From assembly GCF_014199415.1 (NCBI RefSeq), contig NZ_JACIJN010000003.1, positions 292,205-356,204 on the forward strand: a DNA stretch of 64,000 nucleotides. The letters run 5' to 3'. The notes under the pieces were generated by a model, which was given only the letters and a program-made list of their open reading frames with translations, did no database searches and was not told where the DNA came from. The position numbers were made by a program, and so were the translations under genes. Positions within the stretch are counted from its first letter, which is position 1. Each line of letters begins with the position of its first letter. This DNA is from Sphingomonas endophytica (GTDB lineage Bacteria; Pseudomonadota; Alphaproteobacteria; Sphingomonadales; Sphingomonadaceae). This document shows positions 50,163 through 59,320 of this stretch, in pieces.

Positions 50163-51532
50163 GTCCGCTCCACCAGCTCGACCAGCATCGCACGCTCGGC
50201 CTCGTCGGCCTGCCAGCGCGCCGCAAACTTGCCTTCGGCCCCGAACAGCGCATCGACCATCCCGCGCGCATCGTTCGCGCGCCACAGCGCCGCCAGCTCG
50301 TCGGCCATCGGATCACTGATCGGCCCCGCCTGCCCACGCAGATGCCGCAGCCACCCCGCCAGCGCGGTCAGCGTCGCGGTGCGATCGACCCCGCGCGCGC
50401 GATTGATCGTCAGCGCCTCCAGCCAGCGCGGGCCGACCTTCTGCGACCCGTCGCTGGCGATCTGCGCCAGCCGGTGCGCGAGCGATGGATTGGCGAAGCG
50501 CGCGAGCAGCGCATCGGCATAGCCGCGCAGATCCTGCCCCGGCGCGGCGTCGAGGCTCGCGGCGGCCTCGTCGCGCATCAGCCGCTCGACGATCGGACGC
50601 ACCACGGGGTCGGCGATCGCCTGATGCACATAGTCATGCCCCGCGCCGAGCCCGAGATAGGCGAGCGCCGAATGCGCGCCGTTGAGCATCCGCAGCTTGG
50701 CGGTTTCATAGGGTCGCACGTCGGCGACGAACTGCGCACCGCCGACATCCCAGCGCGGGCGGTCGGTGGCGAAGCGATCCTCGATCACCCATTGCCGGAA
50801 CGGCTCGGTGACGACCGCGCCCTCGTCACGCTGCCCGAGCCGCGCCGCGATCCCGTCGAGATCGGCGGCGGTGGTGGCGGGGACGATCCGGTCGACCATC
50901 GTCGACGGGCACGCCCAGTCGCGCTCGAACCAGTCGCGTGCCGCGCCGTCGAGCAACGCCACCACGCCATTGCGCAGCACATGGCCGTTGTCGGTCATGT
51001 TGTCGCAGCTGACGAGCGTCATCGGCCCGGCCCCCGCCGCCAGCCGATCACGCACCGCTTGCGACAGATAGTGATAGATCGTGCCGCTCGCCGCCGCGAC
51101 CGACGCGGTGTCGATCCCGCCGCCGGGCAGCCGGTGATAGCCCTTTTCGGTAACGGTCAGCGTCACGATGCGCGTCGCGGGCGCGACCAGCGCCGCTGCC
51201 ACCGCGTCCGGCGCATCCGGCGCGACCAGCACCTCGCGCACCGCCCCGATCAGCCGCAGCCGCTCGCCGTCCGCATCGCGCGTTGCGACCGTATAGAGCC
51301 CGTCCTGCGGCGCGAGTTGCTCGTGGACCTGTCGCGAGCGCAGCGACACGCCGGTGATCGCCCAGTCGCGATCCCCGGCCGCCATCGCATCGTCGGTATA
51401 GACCGCCTGATGCGCGCGGTGGAATGCGCCGATGCCGAGATGCACGATCCCGCGCGCCTGTTCGCGACGCGCATAGCCGGGCTGCGCGACATCGCCGGGC
51501 AGCGATGCACGGGTCGCTTCGGACAATCTCAC
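50159..51532 (-). CDS. uxuB: Fructuronate reductase / mannitol dehydrogenase family (UxuB)
   Basis: Reduces D-fructuronate to D-mannonate with NADH. 457 residues of the long-chain mannitol-dehydrogenase family: Rossmann motif IVHLGIGAFHRAHQAVY, SCDNMTDNGHVLRNGV and the catalytic region KLRMLNGAHSALAYLG. The start is the GTG at 51532, overlapping the uxaC stop as GTGA; no closer ATG exists. Gene order between uxaC and kdgK supports fructuronate rather than mannitol as substrate. Confidence 0.92.
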   Translation of the reverse strand: MRLSEATRASLPGDVAQPGYARREQARGIVHLGIGAFHRAHQAVYTDDAMAAGDRDWAITGVSLRSRQVHEQLAPQDGLYTVATRDADGERLRLIGAVREVLVAPDAPDAVAAALVAPATRIVTLTVTEKGYHRLPGGGIDTASVAAASGTIYHYLSQAVRDRLAAGAGPMTLVSCDNMTDNGHVLRNGVVALLDGAARDWFERDWACPSTMVDRIVPATTAADLDGIAARLGQRDEGAVVTEPFRQWVIEDRFATDRPRWDVGGAQFVADVRPYETAKLRMLNGAHSALAYLGLGAGHDYVHQAIADPVVRPIVERLMRDEAAASLDAAPGQDLRGYADALLARFANPSLAHRLAQIASDGSQKVGPRWLEALTINRARGVDRTATLTALAGWLRHLRGQAGPISDPMADELAALWRANDARGMVDALFGAEGKFAARWQADEAERAMLVELVERT

Positions 51533-52947
51533 AGCTTGTACGCCTTGCGCACCAGCCCGTCGGTCAGCTCGTGCGCCAGTTCGAGCGCTTCCCAATCCTC
51601 GATACGATGTTCGGCAACCAGCCGCGCAAGGAACGCGCAATCGACGCGCCGCGCGACATCGTGCCGCGCCGGGATCGACAGGAAGGCGCGCGTATCGTCG
51701 TTGAAGCCGACGGTGTTGTAGAAGCCGGCGGTTTCGGTGGTCAGCTCGCGATAGCGGCGCATTCCCTCGGGCGAATCGTGGAACCACCACGCCGGCCCCA
51801 GCTTCAGGCACGGGTAATGGCCCGCCATCGGGGCCAGCTCGCGCGCATAGACGCTCTCGTCGAGCGTGAAGAGGATGATCGTCAGGTCGCGCTCGTTGCC
51901 GACCACGTCGAGCATCGGTTGCAGCGCGCGGGTATATTCGGTGCGCACCGGGATGTCGGCGCCCTTGTCGCGCCCGTGGCTCGCAAACAGCCCGGCATTG
52001 TGGTTGCGGTACGAACCGGGGTGGATCTGCATCACCATCCCGTCCGCGACGCTCATCTTCGCCATTTCGGTGAGCATCTGCGCCCGGAACAGCTCGGCAT
52101 CGGCGGCGTCCCACGTGCCGCCGACGATCTTCGCGAACAACGCCTCGCACTCGGCGGTCGACAGGTTGGCGGTCTGCGCGGTGGCGTGGCCGTGGTCGGT
52201 GGCGGTCGCGCCGGCGGCGCGAAAATCGGCGCGGCGCTTGCGATGCGCGGCCAGATAGCCCGACCAGCTGTACACGTCCTCGCCGGTCAACGCCGCGAAC
52301 GTCTCCATCGCGCCCTTAAACTGCTCGTGCTCGACGTCGATCACGCCATCGGGGCGATAGGTGGTGACGACGCGCCCCTTCCAGCCCGAGGCGCGGATCG
52401 CGTGATGCGCGTCGAGGCTGTCGTGCGCGCCCTCCGTGGTGGCGAGGAAGTCGATGCGGAAGCGGTCGAACAGCGCGCGCGGGCGGAAGTCGTCGCCCGC
52501 CAGCCGATCGGTGATCGTGTCGAAGTACAGGTCGGCGGTGTCGGCATCGAGCCGCACGTCGAACCCGAACACCTCGGCGAAGACATGGTCGAGCCACAGC
52601 CGCGACGGCGTGCCGCGGAACAGCTCGTAGTGCGATGCGAACAGCTTCCACGCCGCGCGCGGATAGGTGCCGGGCACCCCGCCGCGATGCGGGATGCGCA
52701 GATCGTCGAGCGCAATGCCCTGCGAGTAGAGCATCCGGAACACATAATGATCGGGCGCGAGCAGCAGCGTCGTCGCATTGTCCCATTTGGCATCGGTCGC
52801 GAACCATGTCGGATCGGTATGGCCGTGCGGGCTGACGATCGGCAGCGCGCCGATCTCGGCATAGAGCGTCCGCGCGATGTCGCGGGTGGTGGGATCGGCG
52901 GGGAACAGCCGGTCGGGGTGAAGTTCGAGCGGTCGGGTCATCGTCAC
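51529..52947 (-). CDS. uxaC: Glucuronate isomerase
   Basis: Isomerises D-glucuronate to D-fructuronate (and galacturonate to tagaturonate). 472 residues of the amidohydrolase-like fold, with the metal-site motif SPHGHTDPTWF near residue 39, ASHYELFRGTPSRLWLDHV, and GFNDDTRAFLSIPARHD near the C-terminus. The start is the GTG at 52947, overlapping the uxuA stop as GTGA; an in-frame ATG two codons later is the alternative. Confidence 0.95.
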   Translation of the reverse strand: MTMTRPLELHPDRLFPADPTTRDIARTLYAEIGALPIVSPHGHTDPTWFATDAKWDNATTLLLAPDHYVFRMLYSQGIALDDLRIPHRGGVPGTYPRAAWKLFASHYELFRGTPSRLWLDHVFAEVFGFDVRLDADTADLYFDTITDRLAGDDFRPRALFDRFRIDFLATTEGAHDSLDAHHAIRASGWKGRVVTTYRPDGVIDVEHEQFKGAMETFAALTGEDVYSWSGYLAAHRKRRADFRAAGATATDHGHATAQTANLSTAECEALFAKIVGGTWDAADAELFRAQMLTEMAKMSVADGMVMQIHPGSYRNHNAGLFASHGRDKGADIPVRTEYTRALQPMLDVVGNERDLTIILFTLDESVYARELAPMAGHYPCLKLGPAWWFHDSPEGMRRYRELTTETAGFYNTVGFNDDTRAFLSIPARHDVARRVDCAFLARLVAEHRIEDWEALELAHELTDGLVRKAYKL

Positions 52948-54122
52948 TTCGCTCCCATGAAGGCGAGGCCACGCTCCAGCCCGCGCAATTCCGCCAGCCC
53001 ACGCATCCGCCCGAGCAAGGAATAGCCGGGGTTGGTCACCTTGGTCAGATCGTCGATCATCTGGTGGCCGTGATCGGGGCGCATCACGATCGAGCGCCCC
53101 TCGCGGCGTTGCAACGCCACCACCTCGGCCATCACCGCGGTCAGGTCGCCGCTGCCCTCCAGATGCGCCGCCTCGTGGAACGCGCCATCGGGCTCGCGCT
53201 GGACGCTGCGCAGGTGGAGGAAGCCGATCCGCTCCCCCAGCCGCCGAACCATGCCGGGCAGGTCATTGTCGGCGCGCACCCCAAATGAGCCGGTGCAGAA
53301 GCACAGGCCGTTGGCGGTGCTCGGCACCGCCTCGAACAGCGCGGTCACGTCCGCCTCGGTGCTGACGACGCGCGGCAGCCCGAAGATCGGGAACGGCGGA
53401 TCGTCGGGGTGGACGACCATGCGGATGCCCAGTTCCTCGGCGACCGGGCAGATTGCCGCCATGAAGGCGTGGTGGTTGGCGCGCAGCTGGTCGGGGCCGG
53501 TGTCGGCATAGTCATGGATCGCGTCGAGAAACTGCGCGGAGGTGAAGCTCTCCTCGCTGCCCGGCAGCCCGGCGATGATCGTCCGCTCCAGCCGCAGCTT
53601 CGCCTCGTCGTCCATCGCCGCGAAGCGTCGCGCGGCGCGCTCGATCGTGTCGGGCGCATAATCGGCCTCGGCACCGGGGCGCCGGAGCAGGTGGAGGTCA
53701 TAGGCCGCCACCGCGTCCAGCTCGAAGCGCAACGCGCGCGCGCCATCGGGCAGCTCCCACGCCAGGTCGGTGCGCGTCCAGTCGAGCAGCGGCATGAAAT
53801 TATAGGTGACAATGGTGATCCCCTCCGCCGCGAGATGGCGCAGCGTGGTGATATACTGGTCGATCAGCCGGTCACGCTCCGCACCGGCGGTCTTGATCGC
53901 CTCGTGCACCGGCACGCTCTCGACCGTCGTCCAGCCGAGCCCGGCGCGCTCGATCATGGCGCGCTGCGCGGCGATCTCCTCGCGCGGCCAGACCATGCCA
54001 TTGGGGATGTGGTGGAGCGCGGTGACGACGTGGGTCGCGCCGGCCTGACGAATATGCGCCAGCGGCACCGGATCGCGCGGCCCGAACCAGCGCATCGCCT
54101 GCGTCATCAACACGTCCGCCAT
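52944..54122 (-). CDS. uxuA: Mannonate dehydratase
   Basis: Dehydrates D-mannonate to 2-keto-3-deoxygluconate. 392 residues, TIM-barrel family needing Fe or Mn: MRWFGPRDPVPLAHIRQAGA at the start, NFMPLLDWTRTDL, VVHPDDPPFPIFGLPR, LCFCTGSFG and MRPDHGHQM. First gene of the operon, with GGAGAGG just before its ATG and a LacI-type operator 39 bases upstream. Confidence 0.96.
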   Translation of the reverse strand: MADVLMTQAMRWFGPRDPVPLAHIRQAGATHVVTALHHIPNGMVWPREEIAAQRAMIERAGLGWTTVESVPVHEAIKTAGAERDRLIDQYITTLRHLAAEGITIVTYNFMPLLDWTRTDLAWELPDGARALRFELDAVAAYDLHLLRRPGAEADYAPDTIERAARRFAAMDDEAKLRLERTIIAGLPGSEESFTSAQFLDAIHDYADTGPDQLRANHHAFMAAICPVAEELGIRMVVHPDDPPFPIFGLPRVVSTEADVTALFEAVPSTANGLCFCTGSFGVRADNDLPGMVRRLGERIGFLHLRSVQREPDGAFHEAAHLEGSGDLTAVMAEVVALQRREGRSIVMRPDHGHQMIDDLTKVTNPGYSLLGRMRGLAELRGLERGLAFMGAK

Positions 54123-54160
54123 CCTCTCCGATCCTGTCGCCCGCGGCGTTGCACCGCCCC

Positions 54161-54174
54161 TGTTAGCGATACCA
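54161..54174. promoter_or_regulatory. LacI-family operator upstream of uxuA
   Basis: TGTTAGCGATACCA fits the LacI/GalR-type pattern TGNTANCGNTANCA at every fixed base, with the central CG. It lies 39 bases before the uxuA ATG and may overlap the -10 region of a weak TTGCTT / TAACAG promoter. Confidence 0.7.
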
Positions 54175-54202
54175 CACGATGAAGCAAGCTATGGGAGGCA
54201 CG

Positions 54203-55099
54203 CTAGGGCAGCCTGCTCCCCATCCCCGCTTCGAGCACCGCATACCATTGCGTGCGCGTCCATTCGACCCGGTACGCGTCGGCCGCCGCCGCGATCCGCG
54301 CCGGGTTCTGCGACCCGACGATCGGGATGATCCGCGCCGGATGCGCCATCACCCATGCCAGCGCCGCAGACGCCGCATCGACGCCCCAGGCCGCCCCCTG
54401 CGCAGCGAGCAACGCGCCTGCCGGGTGAGCGGCGTCGGTGAGCCGCCCGCCGCCGAGCGGCGACCATGCCAGCACGGCAAGGTCATGCGTCATCGCATGG
54501 TCGAGCGTCCCGTCGAACAGCGGCGCGGTGTGCAGCACCGAGCATTCCGGCTGCGTCGCGACGATCGGCTGGTCGAGGAACGCCTGCAAGGCATCGACCT
54601 CGGCGGGCGCATGGTTCGAGACGCCGATCGCGCGGACCTTGCCGCTCGCCACCATCGCGTCGAGCGCTCCGGCGACTTCCTGCGGATGCGCCAACAGGTC
54701 GCGGCGGTGGATCTGGTAGAGATCGACCGTCTCCACCCCCATCCGCCGCAGCGAATCGTCGAGGGCCGCCGCGAGATAGGCGCGGCTGCTATCATAGGGG
54801 ATGCCGGGCCGGATCCCGCCCTTGGTCGCGATCACCATCCGCTCGCGCAGCGCGCGATCCTCGGCGAGCGCGCGCCCGAACAGCGCCTCTGCCGAGCCGA
54901 ACCCGGCCGGCATGTCGCAACCATAGATGTCGGCGGTGTCGAACAGGGTGATCCCCGCCGCCAGCGCGGCGTCGATCAGCGCGCGCACCGCCGCGATATC
55001 GTCTCCGGACAACCGCCACATGCCCCAGGCGAGCGGCGAAACCGCGATCCCGCTCTTGCCCAGCGCACGCGGTTCATTCGATAGGCGCAATGTCGTCAT
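54203..55099 (-). CDS. Aldo/keto reductase
   Basis: 298 residues from the ATG at 55099 (MTTLRLSNEPRALGKSG). The catalytic tetrad is visible: Asp and Tyr in FDTADIYG, Lys in TKGGIRPG, His in YQIHRRD; the NADPH-binding end has IIPIVGSQNPARI. It resembles YdhF-type reductases. It lies upstream of the glucuronate operon on the same strand and could be read into it, but the operator and 80-base gap suggest uxuA has its own start. Substrate unknown. Confidence 0.88.
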   Translation of the reverse strand: MTTLRLSNEPRALGKSGIAVSPLAWGMWRLSGDDIAAVRALIDAALAAGITLFDTADIYGCDMPAGFGSAEALFGRALAEDRALRERMVIATKGGIRPGIPYDSSRAYLAAALDDSLRRMGVETVDLYQIHRRDLLAHPQEVAGALDAMVASGKVRAIGVSNHAPAEVDALQAFLDQPIVATQPECSVLHTAPLFDGTLDHAMTHDLAVLAWSPLGGGRLTDAAHPAGALLAAQGAAWGVDAASAALAWVMAHPARIIPIVGSQNPARIAAAADAYRVEWTRTQWYAVLEAGMGSRLP

Positions 55100-55170
55100 C
55101 ACCGGCGGCATGGCACAGGGTCGATCGGGATGATAGCATCGAACCGTTTCCCGCGCCGGGCTGGCCGGCG

Positions 55171-56523
55171 ATGATCCGCCATGTCGCGATCGTCGGCGGC
55201 GGCTTTTCTGGCGCGCTGCTCGCGATCAACCTGCTGCGCCACGACGGACCGCGCGCGACGCTGATCGAGCGACGGCCGGCGCAGCTCGGGCGCGGCGTCG
55301 CCTATAGCGCGGCGCACGAGGAGCATCTGCTCAACGTCCGCGCCGGCAACATGAGCGCCTTGCCTGACGATCCCGACCATTTCGTGCGCTGGCTGACGCA
55401 CAACGCGCTCGGCGACCGCACCACCTTCGTCCCGCGCCGCGTCTATGGCCGCTATCTGCGCGAGATGCTGGAACAGGCGGTCGCCGCGTATCCGCACCGC
55501 CTGACGCTGATCGAGGACGAGGTACGCGCGATCGTGCGGGCGGCGGACGGCTATGAGGCGACGTTCGCGGGCGGCGGCCGGCTCGCGGCGGATGCGATGG
55601 TGCTCGCGCTCGGCAATCTGCCGCCGCACACCCCGCCCGGGATTGACCCCGACGCGCTGCCGCCGGGCTGCTACCGCGGCGATCCCTGGGCGGGCGACAT
55701 CGCGGAAGGCCTGCGCGACGACGATCATGTCCTGCTGGTCGGCAGCGGGCTGACCGCGGTCGATGCCGCGCTGCTGCTCGACTCGAGCGGGTTTCGCGGC
55801 CGGATCGTCGCGCTGTCGCGACGCGGGCTCACCCCGCGCCGCCATGCCGACACGCCGCCGCAGCCGGGTCTCTCCGAACGCCCCGCCGCGACCCTCTCGG
55901 CGCTGCTGCGCCATGTCCGGCAGCGCAGCGACATGATCGGCTGGCGCGCGGCGGTCGACACCCTGCGCCCGGTCACGCAGCTGATGTGGGGCGCGGCGGA
56001 CGCGACGACGCGCGCGCGGTTCCTCCGTCATCTGCGGCCGTGGTGGGACGTGCATCGGCATCGCCTCGCGCCCGCGGTCGCGGACCGGATCGCGGCGCTG
56101 GTCGCCGCGGGCCGTCTGGAGGTGGTGGCGGGCAAGCTGGTCACCGCCCGCCCCGACGGTTCGCACGCGTCGGTCGCGTGGCGGCCGCGCGGCGAGACCG
56201 ACACGCGTTGCCTGCGCGTCGCGCGGATCGTCAATTGCACCGGGCCGCAGGGCGACCTGTTGCGCTCGGGCGAGCCGCTGCTCCGCGACCTTCGCGCGCG
56301 CGGGATGATCCGCCCCGACGCGCTGCGCATCGGGCTGGAGGTCGACGCGCAGTCGCGGGTCGTCGATGCCAATGGCAGGGTCGCCGAACAGCTCTATGCG
56401 ATCGGCCCGATGACCCGCGGCGGGCTGTGGGAAGTCGTCGCCGTCCCCGACATCCGCCAGCAGAACTGGACACTAGCGCGCCGGCTCGCCAATGCACAAT
56501 GGGTCGGCGGCGAGGGGCTTTGA
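55171..56523 (+). CDS. FAD/NAD(P)-binding oxidoreductase
   Basis: 450 residues from the ATG at 55171. The FAD dinucleotide motif is VAIVGGGFSGALLAINLL; a second glycine motif LLVGSGLTAVDAALLL lies near 210. YSAAHEEHLLNVRAGNM and the C-terminal YAIGPMTRGGLWE segment mark the NAD_binding_9 type of flavoprotein. Substrate unknown. It diverges from the aldo/keto reductase with 71 bases between. Its stop is 25 bases before the operator of the GH43 gene. Confidence 0.82.
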   Translation: MIRHVAIVGGGFSGALLAINLLRHDGPRATLIERRPAQLGRGVAYSAAHEEHLLNVRAGNMSALPDDPDHFVRWLTHNALGDRTTFVPRRVYGRYLREMLEQAVAAYPHRLTLIEDEVRAIVRAADGYEATFAGGGRLAADAMVLALGNLPPHTPPGIDPDALPPGCYRGDPWAGDIAEGLRDDDHVLLVGSGLTAVDAALLLDSSGFRGRIVALSRRGLTPRRHADTPPQPGLSERPAATLSALLRHVRQRSDMIGWRAAVDTLRPVTQLMWGAADATTRARFLRHLRPWWDVHRHRLAPAVADRIAALVAAGRLEVVAGKLVTARPDGSHASVAWRPRGETDTRCLRVARIVNCTGPQGDLLRSGEPLLRDLRARGMIRPDALRIGLEVDAQSRVVDANGRVAEQLYAIGPMTRGGLWEVVAVPDIRQQNWTLARRLANAQWVGGEGL

Positions 56524-56548
56524 CGCGAAAACGGTTGCGCTGCTCTGA

Positions 56549-56562
56549 TGGTAGCGCTACCT
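56549..56562. promoter_or_regulatory. LacI-family operator upstream of the GH43-xylBA genes
   Basis: TGGTAGCGCTACCT, with a perfect 12-base palindrome ggtagcgctacc at 56550-56561. It matches TGNTANCGNTANCA except the last base. It lies between candidate -35 (TTGCGC) and -10 (TACCTC) elements and 58 bases before the GH43 ATG. Confidence 0.75.
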
Positions 56563-56619
56563 CATTTCGCAACGCGCGGGCAGAGACCCGCCGACTGGAT
56601 CTGAGAGGAGCCCGAAACG

Positions 56620-57756
56620 ATGCGTCGCCCTACCCGTGCCCATCTCTCCCGTGCCTGTCTGTTGCCGCTGCTTGTCGCGCTGCCGCTCGCCGCCTGCGGT
56701 GACCGCACGACGACCGCCGACAACACCACGACCGCCAACGCCGCCGCCACCGACGCGCCGCGCGCCAAGGATGGCCGCAAATATCTGTCGCAGCCGCTGG
56801 TCACCGATTTCTACACCGCCGACCCCTCGGCGCACGTCTTCGACGGCAAGCTCTACGTCTATCCCAGCCACGACATCGACGGCTCGGCGAAGGAAGACGA
56901 TCTCGGCGGGCATTTCGAGATGCGCGACTATCGCGTGCTCAGCATGGACGAGCCCGGCGGCAAGGTCACCGCGCATCCGGTCGCGCTCGACGTCAAGGAC
57001 GTGCCCTGGGCCGAAAAGCAGATGTGGGCGCCCGACGCCGCCTATAAGAACGGCACCTATTATCTCTATTTCCCCGCCAAGGACCGGCAGGGCGCGTTCC
57101 GCATCGGCGTCGCCACCTCCAAGTCGCCGGTCGGCCCGTTCAAGGCCGATCCGCAGCCGATCGCGGGCAGCTTCTCGATCGACCCGGCGGTGTTCACCGA
57201 CGACGACGGCAAGAGCTACATGTATTTCGGCGGGATCTGGGGCGGCCAGCTCCAGCGCAACACCACCGGCACGTACGATCCGAACGGCTCGAAGACCGAT
57301 CTCGGCGCCGACGACAAGCCCGCGCTGACCCCGAAGGTCGCGCCGATGGCCGCCGACATGAAGGCGTTCGCGGGCAAGCCGCGCGACGTCGTGATCCTCG
57401 ACGAAAAGGGCAAGCCGCTGCTCGGCGGCGACCATGACCGCCGCTTCTTCGAGGCGTCGTGGATGCACAAGTACAAGGGCAAATACTACTTCAGCTATTC
57501 GACCGGCGACACGCATTACCTCGTTTATGCGATCGGCGACTCGCCCTACGGCCCGTTCACCTACAAGGGCCGCATCCTCCAGCCGGTCGAGGGCTGGACG
57601 ACGCACCATTCGATCGTCGAGTGGAAGGGCAAATGGTGGCTGTTCTACGCCGATACCCAGCTCTCGGGCCAGACGCGGCTGCGCAACGTCAAGATGACCG
57701 AGCTGAAGTACAACCCGGACGGCACGATCCAGACGATCGATCCCTTCGTGAAGTGA
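56620..57756 (+). CDS. Glycoside hydrolase family 43 lipoprotein (xylosidase/arabinofuranosidase type)
   Basis: 378 residues. Lipoprotein signal with lipobox LPLAAC (Cys near 26), a short Thr/Ala-rich linker, then a five-bladed GH43 propeller. The likely catalytic residues are the base Asp in TADPSAHVFDG, the pKa-modulating Asp in SIDPAVFTDDDG and the acid Glu in RFFEASWMHKYKG. It probably removes xylose or arabinose from xylo-oligosaccharides in the periplasm or on the cell surface. GAGGAG precedes the ATG. It precedes xylB and xylA, which consume the released xylose. Confidence 0.9.
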   Translation: MRRPTRAHLSRACLLPLLVALPLAACGDRTTTADNTTTANAAATDAPRAKDGRKYLSQPLVTDFYTADPSAHVFDGKLYVYPSHDIDGSAKEDDLGGHFEMRDYRVLSMDEPGGKVTAHPVALDVKDVPWAEKQMWAPDAAYKNGTYYLYFPAKDRQGAFRIGVATSKSPVGPFKADPQPIAGSFSIDPAVFTDDDGKSYMYFGGIWGGQLQRNTTGTYDPNGSKTDLGADDKPALTPKVAPMAADMKAFAGKPRDVVILDEKGKPLLGGDHDRRFFEASWMHKYKGKYYFSYSTGDTHYLVYAIGDSPYGPFTYKGRILQPVEGWTTHHSIVEWKGKWWLFYADTQLSGQTRLRNVKMTELKYNPDGTIQTIDPFVK

Positions 57757-57761
57757 TGTCT

Positions 57762-57848
57762 GTGCCCCGGCGAAGGTCGGGGCACCGTCGGGCGAGGGTT
57801 CCGCATCTCGCGCCGCCATCGTTACCTGGCCCCGGCCTGCGCCGGGGC
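57762..57848. repeat. Two GC-rich hairpins between the GH43 gene and xylB
   Basis: Hairpin gtgccccg-8-cggggcac (57762-57785) and hairpin gccccggc-ctgc-gccggggc (57829-57848), related to each other as an inverted pair. They fill the 112-base spacer and may attenuate or stabilise the transcript. Confidence 0.6.
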
Positions 57849-57868
57849 ATTTCATCCGGAAGACACGC

Positions 57869-59308
57869 ATGTTCCTCGGCATCGACATCGGCACCTCGGG
57901 CGTGAAGGCGGTGGTGATCGACCGTGACGGCGTGATCGCCGCGCAGGCGACCGCCGCGCTGACCGTCCAGCGCCCGCACCCGCTCTGGTCCGAACAGGAC
58001 CCTGACGCCTGGTGGCAGGCGACCGACGCCGCGGTCCGCGCGCTCCCCGCCGACGTGCGCCGCGCGGTGCGCGGGGTCGGCATCGCCGGGCAGATGCACG
58101 GCGCGACGCTGCTCGGCGCCGACGACCGCCCCTTGCGCCCCGCGATCCTGTGGAACGACGGCCGCTCGTTCGCCGAATGCGAAGAACTGGAACGCGCCGT
58201 CCCCGCGCTGCGCGATATCGCCGCCAATATCGCGATGCCCGGCTTCACCGCGCCGAAACTGCTGTGGGTCAAGCGTCACGAGCCCGAGACCTTCGCCGCG
58301 ATCCGCACCGTCCTGCTCCCCAAGGACCATGTCCGGCTCATCATGACCGGCGAGAAGGCGTCCGACGTCTCCGACGCCGCCGGCACGCTCTGGCTCGACG
58401 TCGCGAAGCGCGACTGGAGCGACGAACTGCTCGCCGCGACCGGCCTCACCCGCGATCAGATGCCGCGCGCGGTCGAGGGCAGCGACGTGACCGGCCATCT
58501 CCGCGCCGAGATCGCCGAAAGCTGGGGGATGGACGCCGTCCCCGTCGCGGGCGGCGGTGGCGACAATGCCGCGGGCGCGGCCGGGATCGGCGTCGTCCGC
58601 GACGGCGACGCTTTGCTGTCGCTCGGCACCTCGGGGGTGATCTTCGTCGCGACCGATACGCTGCGCGCCAACCCGGCGGCGGCGGTCCATGCCTTCTGCC
58701 ACTGCATCCCGGGCATGTGGCACCAGATGGCGGTGCATCTGTCGGCGGCGGTCTGCGTCGACTGGGTCGCGCGGCTGATCGGTGCGGCCGGTGCCGCCGA
58801 CGTGTTCGCGCGCGCCGAGATCGCCGGCCCGGCGAGCGGCCCCGAACTGTTCCTCCCGTATCTCTCCGGCGAGCGCACCCCGCACAATGACGCGCAGGTG
58901 CGCGGCGGCTTCCTCCAGCTCGACCATGACAGCACGCCCGAGCGGATGGCGCAGGCGGTGCTCGAGGGCGTCGCCTTTGCGCTCGCCGACGGTGTCCGCG
59001 TGCTGCGCGAGTCGGGCACGACTGTCGAACGCCTGTCGGTAATCGGCGGCGGCGCACGCTCGCGTTATTGGGGCGAGACGCTCGCCGCCGCGCTGGAGGT
59101 CGAACTCGCCTATCTCAAGGGTGGGGAGGTCGGCCCCGCGATGGGCGCGGCGCGCCTCGCGCAGCTCGCGGTCGACGGCGGCACGCCGCCTGAGGTCTGC
59201 GTCGCGCCGCCCGTCAGCCACGTCATCACCCCCGACCCGACGCTGGTCGACCGGCTCGCCCCCAAGCGCGCCGCCTTCCGCGCCGCCTATCCCCGTATCA
59301 AGCCCTAA
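57869..59308 (+). CDS. xylB: Xylulokinase
   Basis: Phosphorylates D-xylulose to xylulose 5-phosphate. 479 residues of the FGGY kinase family: FLGIDIGTSGVKAVVID at the N-terminus, GIAGQMHGATLL with the substrate-binding MHG, catalytic-Asp region GGGGDNAAGAAGIG, and SVIGGGARSRYWGETLAAAL in the C-terminal domain. xylA begins 12 bases after its stop. Confidence 0.96.
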   Translation: MFLGIDIGTSGVKAVVIDRDGVIAAQATAALTVQRPHPLWSEQDPDAWWQATDAAVRALPADVRRAVRGVGIAGQMHGATLLGADDRPLRPAILWNDGRSFAECEELERAVPALRDIAANIAMPGFTAPKLLWVKRHEPETFAAIRTVLLPKDHVRLIMTGEKASDVSDAAGTLWLDVAKRDWSDELLAATGLTRDQMPRAVEGSDVTGHLRAEIAESWGMDAVPVAGGGGDNAAGAAGIGVVRDGDALLSLGTSGVIFVATDTLRANPAAAVHAFCHCIPGMWHQMAVHLSAAVCVDWVARLIGAAGAADVFARAEIAGPASGPELFLPYLSGERTPHNDAQVRGGFLQLDHDSTPERMAQAVLEGVAFALADGVRVLRESGTTVERLSVIGGGARSRYWGETLAAALEVELAYLKGGEVGPAMGAARLAQLAVDGGTPPEVCVAPPVSHVITPDPTLVDRLAPKRAAFRAAYPRIKP

Positions 59309-59320
59309 AGGAGCACGCCC

